Shown piece after piece: positions 1 through 8,529 of a stretch of 64,000 nt of DNA (positions are counted from its first letter, which is position 1; every line of letters starts with the position of its first letter). Position numbers and translations under genes: made by a program. A model generated the notes under the pieces. That model did no database searches and was not told the origin of the DNA. It worked only from the letters and a program-made list of their open reading frames with translations. This stretch comes from CAZMGT01 sp964565895 (GTDB taxonomy: Bacteria; Armatimonadota; Zipacnadia; UBA1398; CAZMGT01): assembly GCA_964565895.1 (NCBI GenBank), contig CAZMGT010000007.1, forward strand, positions 1-64,000, given 5' to 3'.

Positions 1-212
1 GCGGGGGCAAGTACTTGAACGAGGCGCAGAACGTGGCGGAGTCGACCATGGCCGCCATTTTGGGGCGGCAGTCGGCATATACGGGCAAGCGGCTGCGTTG
101 GGACGACTTGCTAAACTCCGACCTTAAGCTCGGGCCGGAGGACTATCGCAAGACAACCAAGTATGACGTTGGCCCGCCGCCGAAGCCGGGCAAGCCGTTT
201 GCGCCGGCATAA
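1..212 (+). CDS. Gfo/Idh/MocA-type oxidoreductase, C-terminal end only
   Basis: The left edge cuts this gene; only about 69 C-terminal residues remain, ending in TAA. The tail (NEAQNVAE, GRQSAYTGKR, PKPGKPFAPA) matches the end of the oxidoreductase encoded at 405-1673 at 51 of 69 positions, so the two are close paralogues in tandem. By that relationship it should be a Tat-exported NAD(P)-dependent sugar or cyclitol oxidoreductase. The Rossmann domain is outside the window and cannot be checked. The 192 bases before the next gene hold no recognisable gene, only a GC-rich hairpin near 275-298. Confidence 0.85.
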   Translation, partial: GGKYLNEAQNVAESTMAAILGRQSAYTGKRLRWDDLLNSDLKLGPEDYRKTTKYDVGPPPKPGKPFAPA

Positions 213-404
213 ATGTGCGACGCGCCGAGGTTGTGTAGTTTCCGGCGCCGGGGTTTGTTGGTTTGGAGAAGGGGGGTTAACCTTGGCGCTGGTTAGCCGT
301 CTAAGGGAAAAGCGCGCCTTTTGCGCGCGAGGGACGGTGCATAGGCGCAGCTAGCGCATAGCGCAACAGCGAAAAACTGGCAATCGCTCAGGGAGGTTGG
401 GCCG

Positions 405-1673
405 GTGAACGAAGGCAAGAGGAAGATTTCGCGCCGCGAGTTTTTGAAAAAGGCGGCCACGGCGGGCGCAGTGGCCAGCACAATTACCTTCCTCAAGCCC
501 GCCTGGGCTCAGCAGCCGCAACTGCTTAAGGCAGGGCTGATCGGCTGCGGCGGCCGGGGCACGGGCGCCGGCGCGCAGTTTATGCAGTGCGCCCCGAACT
601 GTCGCGTGGTTGCCCTGGCCGATGTGTTCGAAGACCGCGTCCAGTCTACGCGGAAAAAATACGCGCTAAACAAGGTCGAGATCCCCGACGACATGTGCTT
701 TACCGGATTCGACGCCTACAAGCAACTTCTGCAGACAGACGTTGACGTCGTGCTTATCGCTACCCCGCCCTACTTCCGCCCGGAGATTTTCGAGGCGGCG
801 ATCGATGCCGGCAAGCACGTGTTCATGGAAAAGCCCGTTGCTGTAGATCCCGTGGGCGCGCGGCGCATTATGGAGGCGGGCAAGAAGGCCAAGGAAAAGG
901 GCCTGTGCGTCGTCGCTGGCACGCAGCGCCGGCACCAAGCGCAATATGTGGAGACGCAAAAGCGCATTGCCGACGGGATGATCGGGCGCGTGGTCGCGAT
1001 GCGCTGCTACTGGTGCGGCGGGCCCGTGCGCCGCTACTTCAAGCGCCAGCCGGACTGGAACGACATTATCTACCAGGTGCGCAACTGGGTGCACTTTACC
1101 TGGCTCAGCGGCGACCATATCGTAGAGCAGCACGTGCATAACATTGACGTGTGCAACTGGTTTTTCGGCGGGCACCCGATCGAGGCCATGGGCTTTGGCG
1201 CGCAGGTCCAGCGCAAGCTGGGCAATCAGTACGACTTCTTCTGCGTGGACTTTACCTACGACCGCGGCGTGCACTGCGAGAGCATGTGCCGGCAGATTAT
1301 CGACTGCGACCACAACGTCTCGGAGTTCGTCGTCTGCGAGAAGGGAACAACGGACTGCCGCGGGACGATTTGGGACCACGATGGGAAGGTCCTCTGGAAG
1401 TTCCAGGGCAAGGCGACCAACCCCTACGTGCAGGAGCACGCCGACCTCGTTAACGCCATCCGGGGCGGGAAGTACATCAACGAGGCACAGAACGTAGCCG
1501 AGGCGACGATGTCCGCGATTATGGGCCGGCAGTCGGCCTACACGGGCAAGCGGGTTACCTGGGATCAGATGATGAAGTCCGACCTCACTCTGGGGCCGGC
1601 GGATTATCGCACGGCAACAAAGTTTGAGATCGGCCCCGCGCCCAAGCCGGGCAAGCCGTTTGCCCCCGCCTAG
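405..1673 (+). CDS. Tat-secreted Gfo/Idh/MocA family oxidoreductase
   Basis: A 422-residue protein. The N-terminus carries a twin-arginine signal (SRREFLKKA, residues 9-17) and a hydrophobic stretch ending near AWA-Q, so it probably works outside the cytoplasm with a pre-bound nucleotide. The Rossmann motif GxGGxG is at residues 47-52 and the family EKP motif at 142-144 (E142, K143, P144). The start is GTG at 405, preceded by GGGAGG at 391-396. Family members oxidise or reduce sugars and inositols; the substrate here is unknown. It is a close paralogue of the gene cut by the left edge, and the two probably form one transcription unit. A terminator hairpin follows. Confidence 0.9.
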   Translation: MNEGKRKISRREFLKKAATAGAVASTITFLKPAWAQQPQLLKAGLIGCGGRGTGAGAQFMQCAPNCRVVALADVFEDRVQSTRKKYALNKVEIPDDMCFTGFDAYKQLLQTDVDVVLIATPPYFRPEIFEAAIDAGKHVFMEKPVAVDPVGARRIMEAGKKAKEKGLCVVAGTQRRHQAQYVETQKRIADGMIGRVVAMRCYWCGGPVRRYFKRQPDWNDIIYQVRNWVHFTWLSGDHIVEQHVHNIDVCNWFFGGHPIEAMGFGAQVQRKLGNQYDFFCVDFTYDRGVHCESMCRQIIDCDHNVSEFVVCEKGTTDCRGTIWDHDGKVLWKFQGKATNPYVQEHADLVNAIRGGKYINEAQNVAEATMSAIMGRQSAYTGKRVTWDQMMKSDLTLGPADYRTATKFEIGPAPKPGKPFAPA

Positions 1674-1696
1674 TGCCGCGGCGAGCTGAGAGAGCG

Positions 1697-1728
1697 ACCG
1701 GCCCGGGGCAGTGCTCCGGGCCGGTTTG
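1697..1728 (+). terminator. Rho-independent-like terminator after the oxidoreductase
   Basis: Perfect 10-bp inverted repeat: ACCGGCCCGG at 1697-1706 and CCGGGCCGGT at 1716-1725, with a 9-base loop and a short TTT. The T-tract is weak. Its end overlaps the next promoter element. Confidence 0.6.
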
Positions 1729-1735
1729 CTATAAT
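1727..1735 (+). promoter_or_regulatory. Extended -10 promoter element for the MNT-HEPN pair
   Basis: TGCTATAAT is a perfect extended -10 (TGN plus TATAAT), directly behind the terminator of the preceding gene. No good -35 lies 16-18 bases upstream, as is usual when the TGN element is present. It is 92 bases before the GTG at 1827. Confidence 0.5.
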
Positions 1736-1826
1736 GTCCTGGGCCGTCGGCGTGCGGGCAAAGAAAGGGAAATTTGGCCCGCGCGGGAAGAGAACAGGAA
1801 AACAGCAAAGCGTGGGGGCGGGGCCT

Positions 1827-2174
1827 GTGCCGAACGTGGACACGCCGGAGATGGGCGCTGCGCGGCGCCGCGCGCTGGAGGAGGAGCTGGAGCGCATTAT
1901 CCCTCTGCTCGTCGCTGAGGGAGCGCAGAAAATCATCCTCTTTGGCTCCCTCGCCGCGGGCGAGGTGGACACCTACAGTGACATCGACCTGATCGTCATC
2001 ATGGACACCGAGGAGCGGTTTCTCGACCGCCTGGGGCGGCTGTATCTCGCCGCCCAGCCCCGGCTCGCCCTGGACTTGCTCGCCTATACCCCGCAGGAGA
2101 TCGAGGACATGGTCCAGTGGAACACGTGGCTGCGCGAGGCGCTGGAGAGAGGCCGAGTGCTTTATGAAGCCTGA
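1827..2174 (+). CDS. MNT-type nucleotidyltransferase (antitoxin-like half of an MNT-HEPN pair)
   Basis: A 115-residue DNA polymerase beta-type minimal nucleotidyltransferase. The GSxxxG motif is at residues 40-45 (GSLAAG), the metal-binding DxD at D52 and D54, and a plausible third carboxylate at D83, so the catalytic site looks intact. The start chosen is GTG 1827, after the purine-rich GGGGGCGGGG; an in-frame ATG at 1734 would add residues unlike the family. The stop overlaps the next gene by 11 bases, so the two are translationally coupled. In studied MNT-HEPN modules the transferase inactivates the HEPN RNase by adding AMP. That role here is inferred from family and order. Confidence 0.85.
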   Translation: MPNVDTPEMGAARRRALEEELERIIPLLVAEGAQKIILFGSLAAGEVDTYSDIDLIVIMDTEERFLDRLGRLYLAAQPRLALDLLAYTPQEIEDMVQWNTWLREALERGRVLYEA

Positions 2175-2586
2175 CCCGCGGCGCGCGAGCGAGCGCTGGC
2201 TGCGCCAAGCGGAGCATGACTTCAACGACGCGCAATTTTGCGCATCGGGCAAGCGCTACAACGTCGCCTGTTTCCTCTGCCAGCAGGCCGCGGGGAAGGC
2301 TTTGAAAGCCTTGCTCTGCGGCTACGGCGCGCGTGAGGTGCGTGGGCACTCCGCCGTTGAGCTGCTCGAGGCGTCCGCCAAGCTGGCCCCCTCTTTGGCC
2401 GAATTGTACCGTCAGGCGGCGCTTGTCGACCGCTTTTATATCCCCACGCGCTACCCGGACGGCCTTCCCGGAGGAATACCGTCCGAGGTTTACGGAGAGG
2501 CCGACGCGGAGCAGGCCCTTTGTGCAGCGGAGAACATCCTCGCCGCCGTACGCGCCGCCCTCGCGCAGGTTTTCCCGGAGAGCTAG
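2164..2586 (+). CDS. HEPN domain protein (putative RNase toxin-like partner)
   Basis: A 140-residue all-alpha HEPN protein, recognisable from the CQQAAGKALKALL helix and the DRFYIPTRYPDG segment (residues 89-100). An RX4H motif, R57 to H62, is the signature of HEPN ribonucleases. Two oddities: the usual Glu of QQAAEKALKAL is Gly44, and there is no Tyr two residues after the His, the residue AMPylated in HepT-type toxins. It overlaps the MNT gene and is clearly its partner. It may be a toxin-antitoxin pair or a non-toxic nucleotide-binding HEPN-MNT module; sequence alone cannot decide. Confidence 0.85.
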   Translation: MKPDPRRASERWLRQAEHDFNDAQFCASGKRYNVACFLCQQAAGKALKALLCGYGAREVRGHSAVELLEASAKLAPSLAELYRQAALVDRFYIPTRYPDGLPGGIPSEVYGEADAEQALCAAENILAAVRAALAQVFPES

Positions 2587-2684
2587 GACCGCCTTCGGGC
2601 AGGATACAACGTAGCCCGTGTGGAACGAACGCGCCCGGGGCAATCCTTTGCGCGGGCCGCGCCCGCTGCGGAGGGAAAAGCATC

Positions 2685-3716
2685 ATGCCGCGCGTGGTGA
2701 CGTTTGGCGAGATCATGCTCAGGCTGAAGCCGCCGGGGTTTTTGCGCTTTACCCAGGCGGAGAGCTTCGAGGCGACGTTTGGCGGGGGCGAGGCCAACGT
2801 TGCCGTGTCCCTCGCCTGCTTTGGGCTGGAAGCTCGGTTTGTCACCTGCCTCCCCGAAAACGACATCGGCCAGGCGTGCCTGAACTATCTCCGCCGCTGG
2901 GGCGTGGACACGAGCTGCATCGTGCGCCAAGGCGAGCGGTTGGGCATTTACTTCCTCGAGGCCGGGGCAATGCAGCGCCCGTCGAAGGTCATTTACGACC
3001 GCGCGCACTCGGCGCTCGCCGAGGTTAAGCCGGGAGACATCGACTGGGGCAAGTGCCTCGACGGCGCGCAGTGGTTTCATGTAACGGGCATTACTCCGGC
3101 AATTAGCGAGGGCGCCGCGGAGGTAGCGATCGAGGGCGCCAGGGCAGCGAAGGATAGGGGCCTCACCGTGTCGTGCGACCTAAACTTTCGCAAAAAGCTC
3201 TGGCGCTGGGGCAAGAGCGCGGGCGAGGTTATGCCGGAGCTCGTGCGCCTGGCCGAAATCGCCATCGGCAACGAAGAGGACGCGGAGAAGGTGTTTGGCA
3301 TTCGCGCGCCAGGGGCCGATGTCGAGGCGGGAAAAGTCGACCCGCAGGCCTATCGCCACGTCGCCGAGGAGCTGATGCGCCGCTTTCCCAACTTGCAAAA
3401 GGTGGCCATTACCCTGCGCGGGAGCATTAGCGCCTCGCACAACACGTGGAGCGGGGTGCTCTTCGACGGCGAGCGGCTTCACGTGGGGCCCACGTATGAG
3501 GTAACGCACATTGTCGATCGCGTGGGCGGGGGCGACGCGTTTGCCGCGGGATTGATCTATGGCTTGCTTGTTGGCAAAAGCGACGCTGAGGCGTTGGCGT
3601 TTGCCGTGGCCGCGGGGTGCTTAAAGCACAGCATTTGCGGCGACATGAATTTGGTTTCCCTAGCCGAGGTGGAGGCGCTTGCCGCAGGGGCCACCTCGGG
3701 CAGAGTGCAAAGGTAG
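2685..3716 (+). CDS. kdgK: PfkB-family sugar kinase, probably 2-keto-3-deoxygluconate kinase
   Basis: A 343-residue ribokinase-fold kinase. The N-terminal GGGEANVAVSLA is the first PfkB signature and DRVGGGDAFAAGL (residues 278-290) the second, with D284 as likely catalytic base. The N-terminus (TFGEIMLRL) resembles KDG kinases, which phosphorylate 2-keto-3-deoxygluconate released from uronic-acid polymers. The start is ATG 2685, behind GGAGGGAAAAGC; longer in-frame starts lack family similarity. A uronate route would suit the glycan-degrading setting. Other PfkB substrates such as fructose cannot be excluded. Confidence 0.85.
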   Translation: MPRVVTFGEIMLRLKPPGFLRFTQAESFEATFGGGEANVAVSLACFGLEARFVTCLPENDIGQACLNYLRRWGVDTSCIVRQGERLGIYFLEAGAMQRPSKVIYDRAHSALAEVKPGDIDWGKCLDGAQWFHVTGITPAISEGAAEVAIEGARAAKDRGLTVSCDLNFRKKLWRWGKSAGEVMPELVRLAEIAIGNEEDAEKVFGIRAPGADVEAGKVDPQAYRHVAEELMRRFPNLQKVAITLRGSISASHNTWSGVLFDGERLHVGPTYEVTHIVDRVGGGDAFAAGLIYGLLVGKSDAEALAFAVAAGCLKHSICGDMNLVSLAEVEALAAGATSGRVQR

Positions 3717-3733
3717 CACAGCCCGGCAGGGTG

Positions 3734-3742
3734 TGCTAAAAT
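3734..3742 (+). promoter_or_regulatory. Extended -10 promoter element for the PFK gene
   Basis: TGCTAAAAT (TGN plus TAAAAT) lies 37 bases before the PFK start. It sits at the right arm of an imperfect inverted repeat (AGCACA near 3715, TGTGCT near 3732) that could end transcription of the kinase gene or act as an operator. Confidence 0.45.
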
Positions 3743-3778
3743 CTGCTCGCAACTTCACACGCGGGAGGTAGCTGCACG

Positions 3779-4990
3779 ATGGCGAGTGTTCCCCGAGGTA
3801 ATGCCCTGGTCGCGCAGTCCGGCGGGCCAACGGCGGTGATCAACAACAGCGTCGTCGGGGTCATCCACGAGGCCCTGCGCTATCACGAAATAGAGGAGAT
3901 CTACGGCTCGCTGCACGGCATCCGCGGCGCCCTCGTTGAGGAAATGATCGACCTGCGCAAAGAGGACCCCTCGACCATCCTCGGCCTGCGCGATACCCCG
4001 GCGATGGCCCTGCGCTCTGTGCGCCTGAAGCTCAACGAAAACGACATGAACCGCTTGGTTGAGGTGTTTAAGGCGCACAACATTCGCTACTTCTTCTACA
4101 TCGGCGGCAACGACTCGCAGGACACCTCATATAAGGTAGCCAAGCTCGCGGAGCAGGAAAACTATGAGCTCGTGGCCATCGGCATCCCCAAGACCGTGGA
4201 CAACGACCTGCTCGTTACCGACCACTGCCCGGGCTATCCCAGCGTCGCCCGTTACACCGCGATTAGCGTTATGGACGCCTCGATGGACGGCGAGGCGCTC
4301 CAGCCGGTGCAGATCATCGAGTGCATGGGGCGCGACGCGGGGTGGATTACGGCGTCGGCGGCGGTGGCCAAGTTCGACGAGCGCTCTGGCCCGCACCTGA
4401 TCTACCTGCCCGAGCGGCCGTTCGACCGCGACCAGTTTATCGAGGACATTAAAGCGGTTAAGGAAGAGTATGGCTTTTGCGTGGTTGCCGCGTCGGAGGG
4501 CATTCGCGACAAGGAGGGCAACCTGCTCGCCGCGGGCGAGACGCGCGACGAGTTCGGCCACGTGCAGCTTGGGGGCGTGGGGGCTGTGCTCCAGCGGCTG
4601 GCCGAGGCCGCGACGCCCTATAAGGTGCGCTATGCCCGGGCGAGCTTCCTCCAGCGCGTGTCCAGCGCCTGCGTCTCGGCGATCGACCGCGAGGAGGCCT
4701 ATCGGGTGGGCGTGGAGGCCGTGCGCGCGGCGATGCGCGGCGAGCACAACAAAATGGTGACCATCGTGCGCGAGTCCACCCACCCCTATCGCGTAAGCTA
4801 TGGGCTGACCGACCTGCAAAACGTGGCCAACGCCAAGCGGGATATGCCCGACGAGTTCATCAACGAAGCGGGCAACTACGTCACCGAGGCGTTCGTGGAG
4901 TGGTGCCGGCCGCTTGTCGGCGAGCTGCCCAAGTTCTACCGCCTGGAGGAGCACCGCATCGAGAAAAAGCTGCCCCACTACGACCGCTAG
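3779..4990 (+). CDS. pfp: 6-phosphofructokinase, pyrophosphate-dependent type
   Basis: A 403-residue PFK-family enzyme interconverting fructose 6-phosphate and fructose 1,6-bisphosphate. Visible motifs: GGPTAVIN (15-22), GGND (109-112), PKTVDND (137-143) and MGRDAGW (183-189). Asp112 replaces the Gly of ATP-type PFKs, and Lys138 is the lysine typical of PPi-dependent enzymes, so pyrophosphate is the probable phosphoryl donor. GGND instead of the usual GGDD is a minor variation. The start is ATG 3779 after GGGAGGTAGCTGC. It is probably monocistronic, with its own extended -10 and a strong terminator downstream. Confidence 0.85.
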   Translation: MASVPRGNALVAQSGGPTAVINNSVVGVIHEALRYHEIEEIYGSLHGIRGALVEEMIDLRKEDPSTILGLRDTPAMALRSVRLKLNENDMNRLVEVFKAHNIRYFFYIGGNDSQDTSYKVAKLAEQENYELVAIGIPKTVDNDLLVTDHCPGYPSVARYTAISVMDASMDGEALQPVQIIECMGRDAGWITASAAVAKFDERSGPHLIYLPERPFDRDQFIEDIKAVKEEYGFCVVAASEGIRDKEGNLLAAGETRDEFGHVQLGGVGAVLQRLAEAATPYKVRYARASFLQRVSSACVSAIDREEAYRVGVEAVRAAMRGEHNKMVTIVRESTHPYRVSYGLTDLQNVANAKRDMPDEFINEAGNYVTEAFVEWCRPLVGELPKFYRLEEHRIEKKLPHYDR

Positions 4991-5012
4991 CCTAGGGCGC
5001 AGGAGACACTGC

Positions 5013-5058
5013 GGCGCGTCGCGCCAAAGCCGCGCGGCGCGCCTGTATTTTTTATTTT
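5013..5058 (+). terminator. Intrinsic terminator of the PFK gene
   Basis: Very GC-rich nested inverted repeat (outer arms GGCGCG at 5013-5018 and CGCGCC at 5038-5043), then TATTTTTTATTTTT. This is the best intrinsic terminator in the window. Its T-run overlaps the 3' end of the convergent gene on the minus strand. Confidence 0.65.
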
Positions 5059-6257
5059 TGCTCCGCGGGAAAGCAGTATACCACGCCGTTGCTCGTGGCC
5101 ACGATTAGCTCCTCGGGCGGGCGGCCGTCGAGGTCAAGCGCGAGGGCGAAGACCCGCGCTGCCTTAGTTTGAAAAGACCAGCGCGCGCCCGTTGCGCCAA
5201 AGACCAACAGGCGCCTGCCCCGTTGGGTAGAGCCTGGCCCAGCGTGGCAGACGAGCTCCGGCTGGCCCTCGCCGTCGAAGTCGCCCACGGCGATAGGCCT
5301 CGGCCACGCCACTTCGTCGAGCAGGCGAAGAAAGGGCCGCAGCCCATTTGGCCCCAGCTCGAACACAACCCACCCGCGTTGGAAAAACAGGCGCTCGCCC
5401 CATTCGCCCCATGGAGCAGCAAGCAGGGTGACAAGCTCCTCCGACTCGCCCTTCTCCGCAGCGCTCGCCCACTCCGAGTGCGATATCCAGCGGCCGTCGC
5501 TAGAAAGTTCCCATAGCTTTTCGCCGGCGGCGGCGATGATTTGCGCCTTGCCCGCGGCTTGAGAAACAACTGCCATGGCGGCCACGGCGGGTCGAGCGGG
5601 GGCCAGCGGGCCCAACATTCGTTCTCCCCGAGAGAGAGGTTGGGCCGCGTTAGCCGGGGGACTTGCGCGCCACAGCTCCTTGCCCTCTGCGGAAAGGGCC
5701 AGAACCGCCCTCCACGTAGCGACGACAACCTCGCGCTTGCCGTCGCCGACAATGTCGCCCACACCCCAGCCAACGGCCTCTGCGGGCAGGTCAACTCTCC
5801 AGCGCAGTTTGCCTCCAAGCGCGCGGCAGGTAAGAGCTTGCAGGCGGGGCCAGCCGGCGGGGGTGAGGGAAAGGACCTCGAGCTCGCCATCGCCGTCGAG
5901 GTCGGCGAGTTTCGTTTGCCCCGCCGCGCCGGCGAACGGAAACGTGCGCACAACACGGCCGTCGGCGGCGAGCACGACAAGCTCCCACCCGCGCAGCCCC
6001 CTGCTGCAAGCAAGGGCAACCCTTCCCGGGCCGGGCCCGGGCCAGCGGAGCACGTCGAGAATTGCGCAGTCGGCCGCCTCAGCCCAGCGCGCGGCGCCTA
6101 GCGCGCTGTCACTACGTGCGCGGGGCACGCCGACGCTATCGCCCGCTGCGGCAGCGGACAACTCCTGCGGCGTGGTGACAAACTGCGCTGCAAGGGAGGT
6201 TGCACAGAGGAGCAAAACCAGGGCGACAACGGCGCAAACAACGAGGCGAAAACGCAT
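5052..6257 (-). CDS. Secreted FG-GAP/VCBS-like beta-propeller protein
   Basis: A 401-residue exported protein. A Sec signal peptide covers about residues 1-24 (hydrophobic VVALVLLLCATSLAA). The body has spaced aspartate loops such as LADLDGDGELEV, VGDIVGDGKREVVVAT, VGDFDGEGQPELV and LALDLDGRPPEELIV, typical of calcium-binding FG-GAP/integrin-like propellers. No catalytic motif is visible. Such proteins often bind glycans or surfaces, which would fit the neighbouring secreted enzymes, but the ligand is unknown. The start is ATG 6257 behind GGGGGGAG. Confidence 0.75.
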   Translation of the reverse strand: MRFRLVVCAVVALVLLLCATSLAAQFVTTPQELSAAAAGDSVGVPRARSDSALGAARWAEAADCAILDVLRWPGPGPGRVALACSRGLRGWELVVLAADGRVVRTFPFAGAAGQTKLADLDGDGELEVLSLTPAGWPRLQALTCRALGGKLRWRVDLPAEAVGWGVGDIVGDGKREVVVATWRAVLALSAEGKELWRASPPANAAQPLSRGERMLGPLAPARPAVAAMAVVSQAAGKAQIIAAAGEKLWELSSDGRWISHSEWASAAEKGESEELVTLLAAPWGEWGERLFFQRGWVVFELGPNGLRPFLRLLDEVAWPRPIAVGDFDGEGQPELVCHAGPGSTQRGRRLLVFGATGARWSFQTKAARVFALALDLDGRPPEELIVATSNGVVYCFPAEQK

Positions 6258-6331
6258 TTTTCTCCCCCCTTTGCAATAAACACAACACGGCGGCAGCCCG
6301 CGCGCGACGAGCGGAGTTCCGGCCCCACGCC

Positions 6332-8446
6332 CTAGGCCTCGGGCCGCCAGTCTCTAAGCGACTTGACGACGGAGATCTTCCCCGGCGAGCCGAGCCGCGC
6401 ATAGACCTCGCGCGCCCAGTTATACGTCTCCGGCGGCTCGCCGACAAACACGATCTCCGTGGGCCAGAGGAGCCCGGCCACCTGCCACAGGTCGGTAACG
6501 CGCAGGCAACTGAGCATTTCGATCGCCGGTCCCGCGCCCAACGGGTCGCTCGGGGCGTCCTGCGTGGCCGGCGGGGATTGTAAGAACAGCACGTTTATCC
6601 GGCCGTCGAGCAGGGCCGCGTAAAGGGCCACGGCGCACATCTCCTCGCGCGCGGCGAGGGACACTTTCGCCGTATGCACCTCGGGCAGCCGGCGCACCGC
6701 CTGCAGGGCGCGCAGCAAGTCGTAAACCTGCATGCTGGCGATCGTCCGGCCCGTCCAGGCGCAGGCGCGGCGGAGGTGCCACTGGATGTCCGAGCCCCAG
6801 GTCGTCTCGCCCGTTCCCCGAGGCTCGACCATAATTTTCACCCACGGCGCGCGCAGGGCGTTGACGAACATCTCCGTGGGCCGCCGGCCCTCGCCCTGGC
6901 AGTACAGGCCAACCACCGCGGGCGCGGGCGTGTTTACGCTTTTGCTCACAGCGAGGCGGCCGTAGAGCCGCCAGCCCTCCTCCGGGGTAAACGCAAAGCG
7001 AAAGCCCTCCGCGCCATCGCTGAACTGGTAGCAGATCTCCGTGCTTAGAGGTGGAGGATCTTTAGGGAAGTGGTTAAACGTTGTGCGCAGGAGCTTGTCC
7101 ACGACCTCGCGCCGCACCGCTTTGAGGCTCTCCGGATCGCCGATCTGCGGGGGCTGGGCAAGGTTAATCCGCTCGTCGTGAATGCGCGGCGTGCGGTCCT
7201 CGGGCAGCGGCCCGTTGACGAACACGCGCAGGGCGTCCTCCGACTCCTGCGCTTGCTCGGACTCGTCGATGTCCTCGATCTCCTCCGGGGGCACGTCCTT
7301 GCCCATGAGATGTTTGATGAACCAGGAGAAGATCGCCTTGCGCGAGCGGGGGTGGTAGGAGTGGCCGCCGGGGGTCTCGACGAGCGCGAGGTTCTCGCCC
7401 GCGCCGAGCATTTCGTACAGCCGCTTAAGCTGCGTATAGACCTCGCGGATGGAGGCGATGGTAAATATCCCGTCGCGGTCCGCGGAGGCGATCATCAGCG
7501 GCCGGGGGGCGATTAGCGCGCCCACGTCGGCGAGGTCCCACAGGTAGTGGTTGATCCACCACATGCAGTCGCAGTGGCCGTCGATGGTGCGGTCGATAAT
7601 GTGTGAGGCCAGGGTGGCCGTGCCGCACACGGGGGCGGCGACTTTAATGCGCTCGTCGCCCGCGGCGAGCCACCAGCTCATCGCCCCGCCGCCGGAGATG
7701 CCCGTAACTCCGAGCCGCTCGCCGTCTACCTCGGGCCGGCTTTGGAGCAAATCCAGCCCGCGCATGGCGTTAAGCAGTTCCGTCCCCGCGGGCGTATAGC
7801 CTCGGCTATACCAGTGCCACCACCCCTCGCGATAGCAGCCGTGGTGATAGCCGCGCACCTCGCCGAGCTGGACGGTCTCCACGATAAGGCAAACGAAGCC
7901 AAGCTGCGCCCAGCGTCGGGGATGGGCCTGGTAGTGCACCTTTTGCGTGGCGGAGTGCCCGCAGACGTAGATTACCGCGGGCGCCGGGCCGTCGAGGTTA
8001 TCCGGAATGTAGAGGTTTGACGCGACGTAGAGCTGGGGCAGCGACTCGTAGTAGAGCTTCTCGATGCGGTAGCCCTTGCGCTGCAGCGTGCCTGTGATCG
8101 TGTACTTCGGCGGAGTGCGCTGCTCGCGCGGGGGGAGGTCCTCGATGCCCATCATCTCCGCATATTGCTCGCGCTTTTTTGCGATAAGCCTGTGCCACGC
8201 CTCGGCGCTGGTAAACTCCGACAGCGCGGCGTCGGTAATCCGCCGCGCCTCGCGGCACAGATACGAGCGCATGACTAGCCGCTCCGGCGGGTGGGCGAAC
8301 TCTGCGGCGCGCGTGTCACGTGCCCCCGTGCCGCGCAGGGTGCGCTGCGCAGGGCCGGGGTTTGCCCGGCGGAGCAAGTTGCCGCTTACCGCGGCCACGG
8401 CGCCTGCTTTGAGGAAGTCGCGTCGGCTAATGTGCTCGGAGCTCAT
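6332..8446 (-). CDS. Tat-secreted alpha/beta hydrolase with two domains (acetyl-xylan-esterase-like)
   Basis: A 704-residue protein with a twin-arginine signal (SRRDFLKAGAVAA, residues 7-19). The first alpha/beta hydrolase domain, about 110-390, has the nucleophile elbow GISGGG with Ser251, a downstream ASADRDGIF acid region and a GGHSYHP histidine region. A second alpha/beta-like domain, about 450-700, has AAREE where GxSxG is expected, so it looks catalytically dead. This architecture occurs in esterases that deacylate plant or algal polysaccharides; the substrate is not known. ATG 8446 is preceded by GGGGGAGGG. Confidence 0.75.
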   Translation of the reverse strand: MSSEHISRRDFLKAGAVAAVSGNLLRRANPGPAQRTLRGTGARDTRAAEFAHPPERLVMRSYLCREARRITDAALSEFTSAEAWHRLIAKKREQYAEMMGIEDLPPREQRTPPKYTITGTLQRKGYRIEKLYYESLPQLYVASNLYIPDNLDGPAPAVIYVCGHSATQKVHYQAHPRRWAQLGFVCLIVETVQLGEVRGYHHGCYREGWWHWYSRGYTPAGTELLNAMRGLDLLQSRPEVDGERLGVTGISGGGAMSWWLAAGDERIKVAAPVCGTATLASHIIDRTIDGHCDCMWWINHYLWDLADVGALIAPRPLMIASADRDGIFTIASIREVYTQLKRLYEMLGAGENLALVETPGGHSYHPRSRKAIFSWFIKHLMGKDVPPEEIEDIDESEQAQESEDALRVFVNGPLPEDRTPRIHDERINLAQPPQIGDPESLKAVRREVVDKLLRTTFNHFPKDPPPLSTEICYQFSDGAEGFRFAFTPEEGWRLYGRLAVSKSVNTPAPAVVGLYCQGEGRRPTEMFVNALRAPWVKIMVEPRGTGETTWGSDIQWHLRRACAWTGRTIASMQVYDLLRALQAVRRLPEVHTAKVSLAAREEMCAVALYAALLDGRINVLFLQSPPATQDAPSDPLGAGPAIEMLSCLRVTDLWQVAGLLWPTEIVFVGEPPETYNWAREVYARLGSPGKISVVKSLRDWRPEA

Positions 8447-8529
8447 CGCACCCTCCCCCTGCCTCTCTCGCGCCGTATCGCCGCTGCGCCGGCGCAGGCC
8501 GCGGAGCGCGCCTCCCTGCGCCCCGCGCG

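Noticed and set aside
275..298. GGTTAACC/GGTTAGCC hairpin between the two oxidoreductase genes as a terminator
   Set aside because: It needs a G-T pair and has no T-tract; it may still be a weak structure, but evidence is insufficient.
666..2252. A 528-codon minus-strand frame over the oxidoreductase and MNT genes
   Set aside because: Shadow of known families on the plus strand; it also crosses the terminator and promoter between them.
8484..8497. CTGCGCCGGCGCAG perfect palindrome upstream of the esterase gene
   Set aside because: Built only from common GC-rich words; expected by chance at this composition.
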